Part shown: one piece after another, positions 53,726 to 61,797 of the stretch | Layout: the number at the start of each line of letters is the position of its first letter | Numbering within the stretch: the stretch's first letter is position 1 | Assembly (NCBI RefSeq): GCF_900107155.1 | Contig: NZ_FNOX01000001.1 | Location: 372,001-436,000 of the forward strand | Direction of reading: 5' to 3' | Source of the DNA: Pseudomonas salomonii | Lineage (GTDB): Bacteria > Pseudomonadota > Gammaproteobacteria > Pseudomonadales > Pseudomonadaceae | DNA: 64,000 bases | The notes under the pieces: model-generated | Database searches by the model: none | Told to the model about the DNA's origin: nothing | The model's input: the letters and a program-made list of their open reading frames with translations, nothing else | Made by a program: the position numbers and the translations under genes

Positions 53726-53741
53726 CTGTCAGATCTGACAG
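53726..53741. promoter_or_regulatory. 16-bp perfect palindrome, likely operator of the delta-60 gene
   Basis: CTGTCAG-AT-CTGACAG, centred about 50 bases upstream of a minus-strand TATAAA (53674-53679) that has no good -35. The framework is the same as that at 41413-41430. Confidence 0.5.
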
Positions 53742-53835
53742 GTATTAAATGGCCAATGGCCTTTTAGGAGTGCAGCACAAATGTCTCATGCGCATGCTGC
53801 CAAAACCCCGCACCACGCTTCAGATGCATGGGCGA

Positions 53836-54294
53836 CTAGAGAAATGCTGCGTTGGCTCTGAGTCTGCGTCGACGTTTTACACGCAATATGCTGATGTAGC
53901 GGCGATGATTTTTTGTGTGGAGGAGAAACAGCCCGAACAGTGATTGCAATAAAGGAAGCACTGCAAACATCGTCACTCGGTGGTTTCCCAGATAGTCGGC
54001 CGCAAGCACAGCGTTCAACGACGCAACACCTACCAGTAACGCAGAGCCAAAACGAAACCCCACCGCCGTCAAGGCCATGCCAATACACAAGACCAGCAGC
54101 AATACCAGAGCCGCCACGATGGCATATTCGCTTGGCAAGTAATTTATGCGGGCGTAGTACAACAGGCTATGTGACAAGTTGCCGGAAATACTGACCAGAC
54201 TCATGGATACTGCCATGCCCACCGTGAATGCAAAGCGCCGGGTGTAATAACGTAAAGTTTGGGGACCCTGCTTACTCACAATGTCAGTGTTCAT
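53836..54294 (-). CDS. unrecognised small membrane protein (four predicted helices)
   Basis: 152 residues. Hydrophobic segments at about 22-38, 56-78, 82-99 and 106-126, with an Arg/Lys-rich C-terminal tail (RVKRRRRLR). No family recognised. The start at 54294 (MNTDIVSKQG) lies 11 bases inside the upstream gene 54284-55210, so the two are translated together. Size, four helices and coupling resemble an immunity protein of a pore-forming toxin, but nothing in the sequence proves that. A short plus-strand frame over this region is considered spurious. Confidence 0.7.
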   Translation of the reverse strand: MNTDIVSKQGPQTLRYYTRRFAFTVGMAVSMSLVSISGNLSHSLLYYARINYLPSEYAIVAALVLLLVLCIGMALTAVGFRFGSALLVGVASLNAVLAADYLGNHRVTMFAVLPLLQSLFGLFLLHTKNHRRYISILRVKRRRRLRANAAFL

Positions 54295-55210
54295 GGTTGC
54301 TAAACGCCTCATAGATACCGATAGCGACAGAGTTGATATTGCCGGACAGACCGCTGCCTGTAACGGCCAGCGCGGCACTCACTTGATCAGCTAATTGAAT
54401 GAGTACGTCCTGGCGTAGTTGGACATTGTTGAATCGTTTGGGGAGTGTTCCGGCTAGCTGCTTTAACCGAATTATTTCGCGAGGGTGACGAGGGTTTTGC
54501 AGGCGCAGCACTTCATTCGTGAGCTTTGCGCGTTCCTGGCGGCTCATATGCCTCAAGATGTCGGCCACGTTGCGGCCTGTTGTATTTTTGATAGTTATGA
54601 CGGTCTTTACCGTGGCGAAGGTCGTGCTGCCCGCACCCACTAGCGAAATGCCGTCCAAGGCGACGGTCATTGCCTGATACCAACTCAGACTGTCGTAATA
54701 CGTGTTCTCAGCAGGGTTGGTGAGTTCTTTGTAGGTTCGCCAAATACCGTTGCCGCATTGCAAAGCACTGGCGGCTGCGGCGGTATAAGCCATGTAAGTC
54801 ACAGCAAGACTCGAGCCGGCACTTAGAGGGGCTGACGCGATGCCTGCCTTGGCAACAATAACCGCAATCACAGCCCCACCGCATGCCAGGGTCATTCCCA
54901 CTGCCTCCCTCCATAGCTGCGACTCTTGCGGCGAACTTGCTACCCGCTCGGCATACTCATCGGCCGTCATCGTCTGCCCTGCCACTTCCCGCAAAATCAC
55001 GCGCTTGGGGTTGATACTGCAAAGCGGCACAAACTCTCGAAGCACCGTCACCTGATAATCGCTGCCGATATGCACCACCCCGGCCCCGACAATGGCCGGG
55101 TCGGCGTCAATGGTTCGATAAAGCTTGGGCAGGTCCAGCAGATTGATCAGTCGCTGGCGAGTCGTGGTGTGCGCATCCGGTACACCGTTTCTCAGGAAAT
55201 CACTTGGCAT
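54284..55210 (-). CDS. unrecognised 308-residue protein with central hydrophobic hairpin
   Basis: The N-terminal 100 residues look globular (LLDLPKLYRTIDADPAIVGA, VTVLREFVPLCSINPKRV). Residues about 103-127 and 133-152 are two hydrophobic stretches rich in Ala, Gly and Val. The C-terminal half is helical and charged, then ends with a Gly/Ser/Ala-rich segment (about 283-302). I have a weak memory of similar pseudomonad proteins labelled NAD synthetase, but no NAD synthetase motif (SGGxDS) is present, so that label should not be trusted. ATG 55210 has AGGTG five bases upstream. It is the first gene of the pair with 53836-54294. Confidence 0.75.
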   Translation of the reverse strand: MPSDFLRNGVPDAHTTTRQRLINLLDLPKLYRTIDADPAIVGAGVVHIGSDYQVTVLREFVPLCSINPKRVILREVAGQTMTADEYAERVASSPQESQLWREAVGMTLACGGAVIAVIVAKAGIASAPLSAGSSLAVTYMAYTAAAASALQCGNGIWRTYKELTNPAENTYYDSLSWYQAMTVALDGISLVGAGSTTFATVKTVITIKNTTGRNVADILRHMSRQERAKLTNEVLRLQNPRHPREIIRLKQLAGTLPKRFNNVQLRQDVLIQLADQVSAALAVTGSGLSGNINSVAIGIYEAFSNHEH

Positions 55211-55315
55211 CCTTTCACCTGTAAGCAAACAGAGGTGAAAGAGCCTGATAAGTCGTGCCTTTTAGATATGTCAGGCGGTTCGCGTTTTTTTGTAGGAACT
55301 AGCTAATTAATTACT

Positions 55316-55717
55316 TTAGGGCGCTATAAAAGTTTCGTGCAAATGCCGCCACAACAGCGCGCCACTGGCCCGCTTCTCGAACACCACCGTAGCGCGGCGG
55401 TCAGTCTGCGTGCCGCTGTCATCAATTTGATGCTCGCGATAAGTCACCGTGGCTCCGCGTGCATGCCGGTCGATCCCGGCCATTTCGCTCAGGGTGATCT
55501 TCAGCCCTGGGCGCATGCCGCCCAAGCGGGTGAATAGCGCATTTACACCGGCCGCATTGACCCGTGCGCCGGTGGCAGGCGCAACCATGCTGAACTCAGG
55601 CGAAAACCGCGCGAGCAAGTTCTGCAACGTGCCCTCGGGCGCAACCCCGGCAAACCATTGTTCGATCTCGACGTGGGTCTGGATCACTTCTTCAAAAAAA
55701 TCGCTGTAATCAATCAT
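55316..55717 (-). CDS. DUF4440 / NTF2-like protein
   Basis: 133 residues of the SnoaL/DUF4440 cone fold: an N-terminal helix (VIQTHVEIEQWFAG), a strand with FSPEFSMVAPATG, and the C-terminal strand pair ending WRHLHETFI. No catalytic set identified. ATG 55717 lies two bases after the MFS transporter stop, so it is the second gene of an MFS-DUF4440 operon. Confidence 0.8.
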   Translation of the reverse strand: MIDYSDFFEEVIQTHVEIEQWFAGVAPEGTLQNLLARFSPEFSMVAPATGARVNAAGVNALFTRLGGMRPGLKITLSEMAGIDRHARGATVTYREHQIDDSGTQTDRRATVVFEKRASGALLWRHLHETFIAP

Positions 55718-55719
55718 GG

Positions 55720-56898
55720 CTATGCCTCGCTGGCAGGGTGAAGCAGCGTGCGGACTCTAGACGTATCCAGGCGCAACACGGCAAAAAGGGGCAGCAGTGT
55801 CAGGGCTGCGGCTATCGTGAAGGTTATGGGGAAGGAATCCAAGGCCGACAACAGCGCGCTGAGTGCCGCCGCGCCCAGGCAAAAACTCACCTGCCGGTTG
55901 ATGTTCCACAGGGCGCTGGCGTGGCCCATGCGCTCGGCGCCAATATCGAGAAACGCCAGGGTTTGCGCGGTGCTGCTGCACAGGCTGCCGCCCAGGCCCA
56001 TCAAAACGTAGGCGGGAATTACCCAGGTTGGTTGGTTCAATAACACGATGCCGAGGCATTGCAGGGCCATGCCTGCCAGTAGCAACGGTTTTGGGCCGCA
56101 ACGATTGAACAGTTTTTTGCTCAGGTAAATCGCCACTGCCGACGCCAGTGCCCACGGCAACATGAGTGCGCCGGTCTGTGTGGCGTCATAACCGAGGCCG
56201 CGCAGATAGAGGATGGCGATCAGGCTGGTGCCGATAAATATCCCAGGGATGCACAGGTAGACCAGCATCGCCACCCGCAGCATCGGGCTGCGGATTTGCG
56301 TGAAGAGACTCCCCACATCCAGTGCCGGGCGCACGGTCGCGGGCACGTCGGGTTTTATCCACAGCACTGCCAGCAGCAAAGTGATCAACGCCAGCGGCAG
56401 GTTGGCGTAGAAGATCCAGCGCCAGGACACGCTGTCGACGATCACGCCACCCAACGCGGGGGACAACGCTGGCACCAGCAGGGCCACCGACATGACGCGC
56501 GCCGTCAGTGAGCTGCGGTCCGCGGGCGGATAATGTCGATATGCCAAGGCTTGCCCCACCGGGATCAGCAGGCCACCGCCCAAACCTTGCAGCAAACGCC
56601 AACCGATCAGCGCTTCAATCGAACCGGCCTGGCCGACCATCACCGAGGCGCCGGCGAACAGCAACAGGCTGGTGGCTATCAGGTTGCGTTCGCCCAACAG
56701 GGCGGCCAGCCACACGCTAAAAGGAATGATCACGGTCAACCCGAGCATGTAGGCGTTGCTGACCCAGGCCAATTGCGTCACCGAGGCGTGCAGTTCCAGG
56801 GCGATATCCGGGTAGGCGACGGTGGCGACAAACATGTTCACCAGGTCCAGGGCAAAGCCCAGCAGAAAGATCCAGGCGACTTTCGAGCGGTAGGTCAT
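55720..56898 (-). CDS. MFS multidrug-type transporter
   Basis: A 392-residue twelve-helix major facilitator. MFS motif A-like loop between helices 2 and 3 (WLAALLGERNLI) and motif C-like GGGLLIPVGQALA and SPALGGVIVDSVSWRWIFYANLP, typical of drug:proton antiporters (Bcr/DHA family). Substrate unknown. Divergent from a LysR regulator with a perfect inverted repeat between them, the common arrangement for a LysR-controlled exporter. Confidence 0.88.
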   Translation of the reverse strand: MTYRSKVAWIFLLGFALDLVNMFVATVAYPDIALELHASVTQLAWVSNAYMLGLTVIIPFSVWLAALLGERNLIATSLLLFAGASVMVGQAGSIEALIGWRLLQGLGGGLLIPVGQALAYRHYPPADRSSLTARVMSVALLVPALSPALGGVIVDSVSWRWIFYANLPLALITLLLAVLWIKPDVPATVRPALDVGSLFTQIRSPMLRVAMLVYLCIPGIFIGTSLIAILYLRGLGYDATQTGALMLPWALASAVAIYLSKKLFNRCGPKPLLLAGMALQCLGIVLLNQPTWVIPAYVLMGLGGSLCSSTAQTLAFLDIGAERMGHASALWNINRQVSFCLGAAALSALLSALDSFPITFTIAAALTLLPLFAVLRLDTSRVRTLLHPASEA

Positions 56899-56972
56899 AA
56901 ACGCGATCCTGCGAGTGAAGCGGGCAGGGTAGGCGTGATGCAGGGTTTGGGATACGTCGGTTTGCCTGTTAG

Positions 56973-56995
56973 TTTGTCAAAAATATTTTGACAAA
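56973..56995. promoter_or_regulatory. perfect 10-3-10 inverted repeat, LysR operator candidate
   Basis: TTTGTCAAAA, three bases, TTTTGACAAA. It overlaps the AAAGGAGG ribosome site of the LysR gene and lies about 75 bases upstream of the MFS start, so binding would affect both directions. Confidence 0.7.
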
Positions 56996-57009
56996 GGAGG
57001 CGGCTGCCG

Positions 57010-57867
57010 ATGGTCAGCCTGGACCGATTCGACACCTTCAAGGCCGTGGTCGAGGCTGGCTCGCTCACCGCCGCCGCCGACCGGCTGGGCCAGACCCGCG
57101 CCGTGGTCAGCTTCAACCTCAAGCGCCTTGAGGCAGAACTGGGCGTGACCCTTTTGACCCGCAACACCCGCCAGTTGGCGTTGACGGATGCCGGCGAGCG
57201 CTTTTACCTGCGTTGCACGCGCATGCTCGAAGAAGCCCGGTTGGCGGTGGAAGAAGCCCGCTCTGAACATGCGCAACTCAAAGGCACCTTACGCATCACC
57301 ACCACGGTGGAATACGCGCTGGCAGTCGTCGCCCCGGCGGTGGAGGCTTTTCGGCGCCTGCACCCAGACTTGAACATTCACTTATCCACATCTTCCACCC
57401 ATGCCGATTTGATCTCCGAGCGCTTTGACGTGGCGATTCGGCTGGGGCGACTGCTCGACTCCAATCACCGGGCGGTGCAGCTGTCGACCTATGAGGTGTT
57501 TGCCGTAGCCGCGCCCGAGTTTGCCCAGGTGCAGACCCTGGATGCGTTGGAGCGCGTGCCCAAGTTAGGCCATGGCCGCTTGACGGAGCTGAGCCTGACC
57601 GACCCCGCCGGCGGCGAGCATCAATACCGTTCCGGCCCTGCTGCGCTGGTGGCCGACAGCGCCTCGGTTCTCCAGGCCTTCGCCGTGCGTGGGCATGGTG
57701 TGGCGGTGCTGCCGCAATGGCTGGTGCAGGGCGATCTGGAGGCGGGGCGGTTGGTGCGGTTATTGGCGGACCATCGCTTTGCCCCGCAAGGCATTTATGC
57801 CATGTACCCGGATACACGGCATTTGCCGCTGAAGGTGCGGGCGTTTATTGATTTTATGAAGGGCTAG
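57010..57867 (+). CDS. LysR-family transcriptional regulator
   Basis: 285 residues. Helix-turn-helix at about 4-62 (FDTFKAVVEAGSLTAAADRL, then QTRAVVSFNLKRLEAELGVT) and a LysR substrate domain. AAAGGAGG about ten bases before ATG 57010. Divergent from the MFS-DUF4440 operon, which it most likely regulates, along with itself, through the inverted repeat at 56973-56995. It is followed after two bases by the convergent ptuB. Confidence 0.92.
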   Translation: MVSLDRFDTFKAVVEAGSLTAAADRLGQTRAVVSFNLKRLEAELGVTLLTRNTRQLALTDAGERFYLRCTRMLEEARLAVEEARSEHAQLKGTLRITTTVEYALAVVAPAVEAFRRLHPDLNIHLSTSSTHADLISERFDVAIRLGRLLDSNHRAVQLSTYEVFAVAAPEFAQVQTLDALERVPKLGHGRLTELSLTDPAGGEHQYRSGPAALVADSASVLQAFAVRGHGVAVLPQWLVQGDLEAGRLVRLLADHRFAPQGIYAMYPDTRHLPLKVRAFIDFMKG

Positions 57868-57869
57868 GG

Positions 57870-58499
57870 TCAGGCGGTGATTTGGCGAATAACGTTTATC
57901 AAGACAGGAGAGAAAGGCTTGAGTTGTCGGTTCTCATCCGGTTGTTGTAGTTCTTCTTCAAGAATTATCAGCAGGTCGATGTTTTCTATAGTGAGATCAG
58001 AACCATCCATTCGGCTGTTGAAAAGAAGCGCGTTGATGATGTCTCGTCGATCATTGAACAGCGCCCGGTTTTTCTCGCGGCTATCCCCTAAATTCAGAAC
58101 CTGAATAGACGTGATAGCTCTTGGGCTCAACCCTTCCACTCGCCCTGAAAGATAAAATTTCAGCTCTGTTTCACATTCGTCCATCAGTGCGGTGAGTGGC
58201 AATGCCTGATGTGCGTGCGCGTTCCCGCATTGTTGAGGTCGATTACAGCTCGCTACGATGTTCGAGAAGTCCACCGTGCGGTTTTGGGCGTCTCTTTGCG
58301 CCTCTACGTGCTCGTTGTGAGCGCTATTCAGTGCAATTGCGTTGCAGCAGTGGGCACATAGGCCGTATTGCTCTTCTATACAAGCTTGTCGAATAGCGTT
58401 TCTTTCAACGTGCGATAACTCGGGATAGCGCCCCCTCGGGTGTATGCGTCTCCATTGCGTCAGTGCTACGGGTTCATTTCCTTTGGTGATCTTACGCAC
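57870..58499 (-). CDS. ptuB: PtuB-like HNH endonuclease of a Septu-type defence system
   Basis: 209 residues resembling TIGR02646 (HNH protein of Septu and ptuAB-containing retrons). N-terminus MRKITKGNEPVALTQW matches the family opening. Zinc pair C48-x2-C51 (LCAHC), the HNH core HNEHVE at 61-66, N80, C85 and C91, then LKFYLSGRVEGLS as in family members. In Septu, PtuB is the nuclease held by PtuA and released on phage infection. The HNH surroundings (QQCGNAHAHQ) differ from the common CxNKKGN form. It overlaps ptuA by eight bases. The region is AT-richer than the flanks. Confidence 0.8.
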   Translation of the reverse strand: MRKITKGNEPVALTQWRRIHPRGRYPELSHVERNAIRQACIEEQYGLCAHCCNAIALNSAHNEHVEAQRDAQNRTVDFSNIVASCNRPQQCGNAHAHQALPLTALMDECETELKFYLSGRVEGLSPRAITSIQVLNLGDSREKNRALFNDRRDIINALLFNSRMDGSDLTIENIDLLIILEEELQQPDENRQLKPFSPVLINVIRQITA

Positions 58500-59847
58500 T
58501 GCGCAGCTCCAGCTTGCGAATCAGGAGGGATGCTTTAGTCAGCTCAATATGACCTGCGGGGAGGTCTGCTGAAAGTTCTTCGAAAAGAGCCTTAGCCTCT
58601 TTCAATTTTTTGTCTTGCAGCAGATCCAGTAGACGATCTAGGCGGTCCTGCACCTCGCTGTTGCGTGCATCGGTGTCCATGACGCTGCGCAGGACCTGAT
58701 TTGCGTCTAGACCGTAGAGACCAGTGCGCTCTTCTAGTTCACCGTCGTCGAGGACGTAGCACAAAACATCCTTTGTATCGCTGATCACCAGTGGAGAATG
58801 CGTTGTCAGGATGAATTGGCAGTTGGGGAAGGTTTCAGTGAGTTGCTGGATCAGACGGCGCTGCCATTGAGGGTGAAGATGGAGGTCTACTTCGTCGATT
58901 AGGACGACACCCGCGCCTTCAAGTGGGTTCTTCAATGATGGATTCATGAGTGCCAAGCGGCGAGCAATGTCGCCGACAAGTGCCATCAGTGATTTTTCCC
59001 CCTGAGAAAGCTGAGAAACACTGAGTGTATTGCCTAGCTTGTCGATGGCCATATGCAATCTAGGCTTTCTCTGGACTCTAAGGTTGCTAAAGTCAGGCAT
59101 AAACTTGTTGACGGCAGACCGCACAGCATTTAATTGAGGATCGCGTGATGCTAAGTGCATACTTTTCAGTTCAGATGCTAGTTTTTCATCCGAACTAGAG
59201 ATTTTTTTCAACTGTTCCATTACGGCTGAGGATATGCCCTGCTCGTTCTCAGTATCTTCTCTGTCACGGAACCATTCAAAAAAGCGTCCGAAATCTACGC
59301 CACCATTTAAAGCGTTTTCATATCCATCAAACTGATCGAATGGTTTTTCGGATTTTCGGATTGTTAGTGGAACGTCAAGGACGGATCTTTCGACAGGGTA
59401 GAAAGCCACAAGTGGAAGTGAGCCGTTTTCGTCAACCAACCCTAAATGAAAGCGATAGAGATCAGCCAGATCGGTTAATTTAGTTAGAGAGCTATTTACC
59501 TTTGCTTTGTGGCCTCGCAAGGTGCGAGCAAGTGTCCATGAGTAGTTCGCGGAAGCTGATGCTGACGGGTGAGATATACCACTAACTTCTGCATCAATTG
59601 AGGCGAATCGCTCACCATTAGTGACCACATCTTCTTGGATGGGACTGCCACCGCCATTGTCGGTGCGAATGCGGCCAACCAGCCAACTTAGCGACGTGGC
59701 TATCGACTTCAAAATCGTCGTCTTCCCCGCCCCATTATTCCCCACAAACACCGTCACTTTCGACGCATGCTTTTCGGTAGGCGCAAAGGCGACTTCCAGG
59801 TCGGTAAAACGACCGACGTTATTCAGTCGAATTTTTCTGATTTCCAT
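58492..59847 (-). CDS. ptuA: PtuA-like AAA/ABC-type ATPase of a Septu-type defence system
   Basis: 451 residues. Walker A GNNGAGKTT (36-44), ABC signature SQLSQGEKS (278-286), Walker B VVLIDEVDLHLHP (314-326) and switch histidine in TTHSPLVI (348-355): an SMC/Rad50-like AAA_15/21 ATPase with a short helical insertion. Together with the adjacent HNH gene it forms the two-gene Septu layout. In retron-Eco7 the same pair is joined by a reverse transcriptase, but none is seen here. OLD-family nuclease is excluded because no TOPRIM domain is present. A likely horizontally acquired insertion between a LysR gene and an SDR gene. Confidence 0.82.
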   Translation of the reverse strand: MEIRKIRLNNVGRFTDLEVAFAPTEKHASKVTVFVGNNGAGKTTILKSIATSLSWLVGRIRTDNGGGSPIQEDVVTNGERFASIDAEVSGISHPSASASANYSWTLARTLRGHKAKVNSSLTKLTDLADLYRFHLGLVDENGSLPLVAFYPVERSVLDVPLTIRKSEKPFDQFDGYENALNGGVDFGRFFEWFRDREDTENEQGISSAVMEQLKKISSSDEKLASELKSMHLASRDPQLNAVRSAVNKFMPDFSNLRVQRKPRLHMAIDKLGNTLSVSQLSQGEKSLMALVGDIARRLALMNPSLKNPLEGAGVVLIDEVDLHLHPQWQRRLIQQLTETFPNCQFILTTHSPLVISDTKDVLCYVLDDGELEERTGLYGLDANQVLRSVMDTDARNSEVQDRLDRLLDLLQDKKLKEAKALFEELSADLPAGHIELTKASLLIRKLELRSA

Positions 59848-59938
59848 CGCAATACCCTTGTGGGGCCAGTCAGTTTCAATAGGCAGGCGGCGATTATGGC
59901 ACTCATCCCGTTTTTTGGCAGGTGCGCTTCATGATTGC

Positions 59939-60751
59939 TTACAACACGCCACTCAAGCCAAAGCGCTTCTTCAGGACTTTCTCCAGCAATCCTTTTGGCA
60001 ACAACGCCGCCATCAACGGCAGCGCTCGGCTGCCATTGCCCGCACGCAACATCCGTGGCGGTGTTGGTTGTTGCACAGCCTTGAGCACTTGAGCTGCAAA
60101 TTGCTCGGCCGAAGTCGGGTTTCCCTGCGAGGCCTGGGAGCGTGCACGAATGCCTTCGCGCAAGGGCCACCAGGGCGATTGTTCGTTGATCAGCAGTTCG
60201 GCCTGGGCGCCGGCGTTTTTCGCGAAACTTGTGTTGATTGCTCCCGGCTGTACTTCCAGCACCCGAATACCAAACGGTGCCAGTTCCATACGCAAGGCAT
60301 CGCTCAACGCATGCACCGCCGCTTTCGAGGCGCAGTACGCACCGGCAAACGGCGTGACCAGCACACCCGAAACACTGCCGATATTCACCACCAAACCTTT
60401 ACTGCGCCGCAGTGCGGGGAACAGCGCCTGGGTGACGCCGACGATGGAAAATACATTGGTCTCGAACTGGCTCTGCATAGCTTCGGTGCCGCCGTCGAGC
60501 AGCGGGCCCATGGCGCCATAGCCGGCGTTATTGATCAACACATCCAGTTCGCCGAGTTGTTCGGCCAGGCGCTGCAAGGCCATGCTGTCGTTGACGTCCA
60601 GTAGCACGGCATTGAAGCCGGCAGCGGCAAGTGCGGCGACGTCTGCTTCGCGGCGGGCGCTGGCCCACACGTCGAAGCCGGCGGATTTGAAGGCGTCAGC
60701 GAGGGCGCGGCCAATGCCACTGGAACAACCGGTGATGAGTACGTTGGGCAT
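59939..60751 (-). CDS. SDR-family oxidoreductase
   Basis: 270 residues, classical short-chain dehydrogenase. NAD(P) motif TGCSSGIG (7-14), NNAG (74-77), catalytic S126 and Y139-x3-K143. The C-terminal extension (about 200-270) is basic and proline-containing. Substrate unknown. First base of the gene lies 14 bases after the small membrane-protein gene 60766-61230, so they are likely cotranscribed. Confidence 0.9.
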   Translation of the reverse strand: MPNVLITGCSSGIGRALADAFKSAGFDVWASARREADVAALAAAGFNAVLLDVNDSMALQRLAEQLGELDVLINNAGYGAMGPLLDGGTEAMQSQFETNVFSIVGVTQALFPALRRSKGLVVNIGSVSGVLVTPFAGAYCASKAAVHALSDALRMELAPFGIRVLEVQPGAINTSFAKNAGAQAELLINEQSPWWPLREGIRARSQASQGNPTSAEQFAAQVLKAVQQPTPPRMLRAGNGSRALPLMAALLPKGLLEKVLKKRFGLSGVL

Positions 60752-60765
60752 GGATCAATCCTTTG

Positions 60766-61230
60766 TCAGTCCGAGAAACTGCCTTGCAGGTGCTCGGCGC
60801 GAAATTCCAGGGTTTGCGGTCGGTAGCCGGGGCGCAGGGGCGGCGTGGGCAAACAGTCATCCCAAGTGGCGCCGGCTTGTAGTTCGCCGGGGCCGCGATA
60901 GCGTGGGGCCGCATAAACGTTATCGGCCAGGTTCACCGTGTCACCCGGCGCATAGGCCGCGAGACGCCAGCGCAATTCGGTGAGGGGCACGTCGTTGCCG
61001 TTGATCAGCACCAGTTTCAACGGGCGGTCGGCCGGGCACTCTTGAGGCGCGTAGCTGATGCGCAGTTCCAGGCGCGCCAGTTGCGAAGCTTCGCGGCTGT
61101 CCAGCCACACCACCCAGATGGCGACAAAACCCAGGCCGACGGCGGCGGCCAGCGATACCGGCAAGGCTTTGGCGGGGTAGCGCAGCAGCAGGATCAGCCA
61201 GGTGATGATCAGGAGAACGCCGAAGAACAT
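60766..61230 (-). CDS. conserved-type membrane protein of unknown function
   Basis: 154 residues. Two hydrophobic helices at the N-terminus (about 2-18 and 24-44), then a periplasmic beta-rich domain with two cysteines (PQECPADRP and WDDCLPTPP) that could form a disulfide. No family recognised. ATG 61230 has GAGGTGG six bases upstream. A GTG three codons earlier is less likely. Upstream gene of the SDR. Confidence 0.75.
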   Translation of the reverse strand: MFFGVLLIITWLILLLRYPAKALPVSLAAAVGLGFVAIWVVWLDSREASQLARLELRISYAPQECPADRPLKLVLINGNDVPLTELRWRLAAYAPGDTVNLADNVYAAPRYRGPGELQAGATWDDCLPTPPLRPGYRPQTLEFRAEHLQGSFSD

Positions 61231-61316
61231 GGAGACCACCTCGAATAGGGAACGAGCATCCTAACGTAAGCGTAGGTGGGATTGGGTAGCTTGAGATAAG
61301 TGTTGAGCGGACGGAC

Positions 61317-61385
61317 GCCATCGCAGGCAAGCCAGCTCCCACCGTTGGAGCGCGTTCCCCTGTGGGAGCTGGCTTGCCTGCGAAG
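61317..61385. repeat. REPIN (paired inverted REP)
   Basis: GCCATCGCAGGCAAGCCAGC and TGTGGGAGCTGGCTTGCCTG in opposite orientation about 20 bases apart, seven bases past the stop of the DUF3077-like gene. Confidence 0.88.
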
Positions 61386-61391
61386 ACTTAC

Positions 61392-61667
61392 TTACTGAGT
61401 AGAAGAATCTGCCTGCAAGCCTTCGATGGAAGCCTCAACCAGTGCCAAGCCGGTTTCAGCCAATTGCAGGCTGGCCCAGTTCAGGTAGCTCTGGTGTTCG
61501 GTGCACAGGTCTTGAGCCGCCAAGGTGAGCACGCGCGCGGTGCCTAAAACATAGCTGGCATGTTCCAGTGCATGTTCGATGGGAATGCCGGGTTGTACGC
61601 AAAAAAGAGGTTCTTCACTGCGGTCGCTGGGGCCGAAGGGGGTGGGGCGGGTGGTTTGTTTGGACAT
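61392..61667 (-). CDS. DUF3077-like small protein
   Basis: 91 residues resembling the DUF3077/DUF6124 family, which occurs in several copies in fluorescent pseudomonads. A short proline-rich N-terminus is followed by a long helical region (IPIEHALEHASYVLGTARVL, LAETGLALVEASIEGL) that likely forms a helical hairpin. Function unknown. GGAGAT precedes ATG 61667. The 320-base stretch 61668-61987 after it holds only the multi-hairpin repeat. Confidence 0.75.
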   Translation of the reverse strand: MSKQTTRPTPFGPSDRSEEPLFCVQPGIPIEHALEHASYVLGTARVLTLAAQDLCTEHQSYLNWASLQLAETGLALVEASIEGLQADSSTQ

Positions 61668-61797
61668 GATGGATCTCCTGATGAAAATGGGATCCTATGA
61701 GTTTGCGAGGCCGTCAAACCTCATCACGAATGAGTCGTGACAGGCGCGAGGATAGGCAGGATGGGGGCAAGGGTCAATGCTGGCGGGGTGCTTTGTC

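Noticed and set aside
53749..53943. Plus-strand frame of 64 codons near the palindrome
   Set aside because: It overlaps the end of the minus-strand membrane-protein gene, has no ribosome site, and has no resemblance to known proteins.
54284..55210. NAD synthetase annotation for the 308-residue protein
   Set aside because: No SGGxDS ATP-pyrophosphatase motif or glutaminase domain is present.
57870..59847. Retron or OLD-family interpretation of the ATPase-HNH pair
   Set aside because: No reverse transcriptase frame or msr-msd-like region is visible near the pair, and the ATPase lacks a TOPRIM domain.
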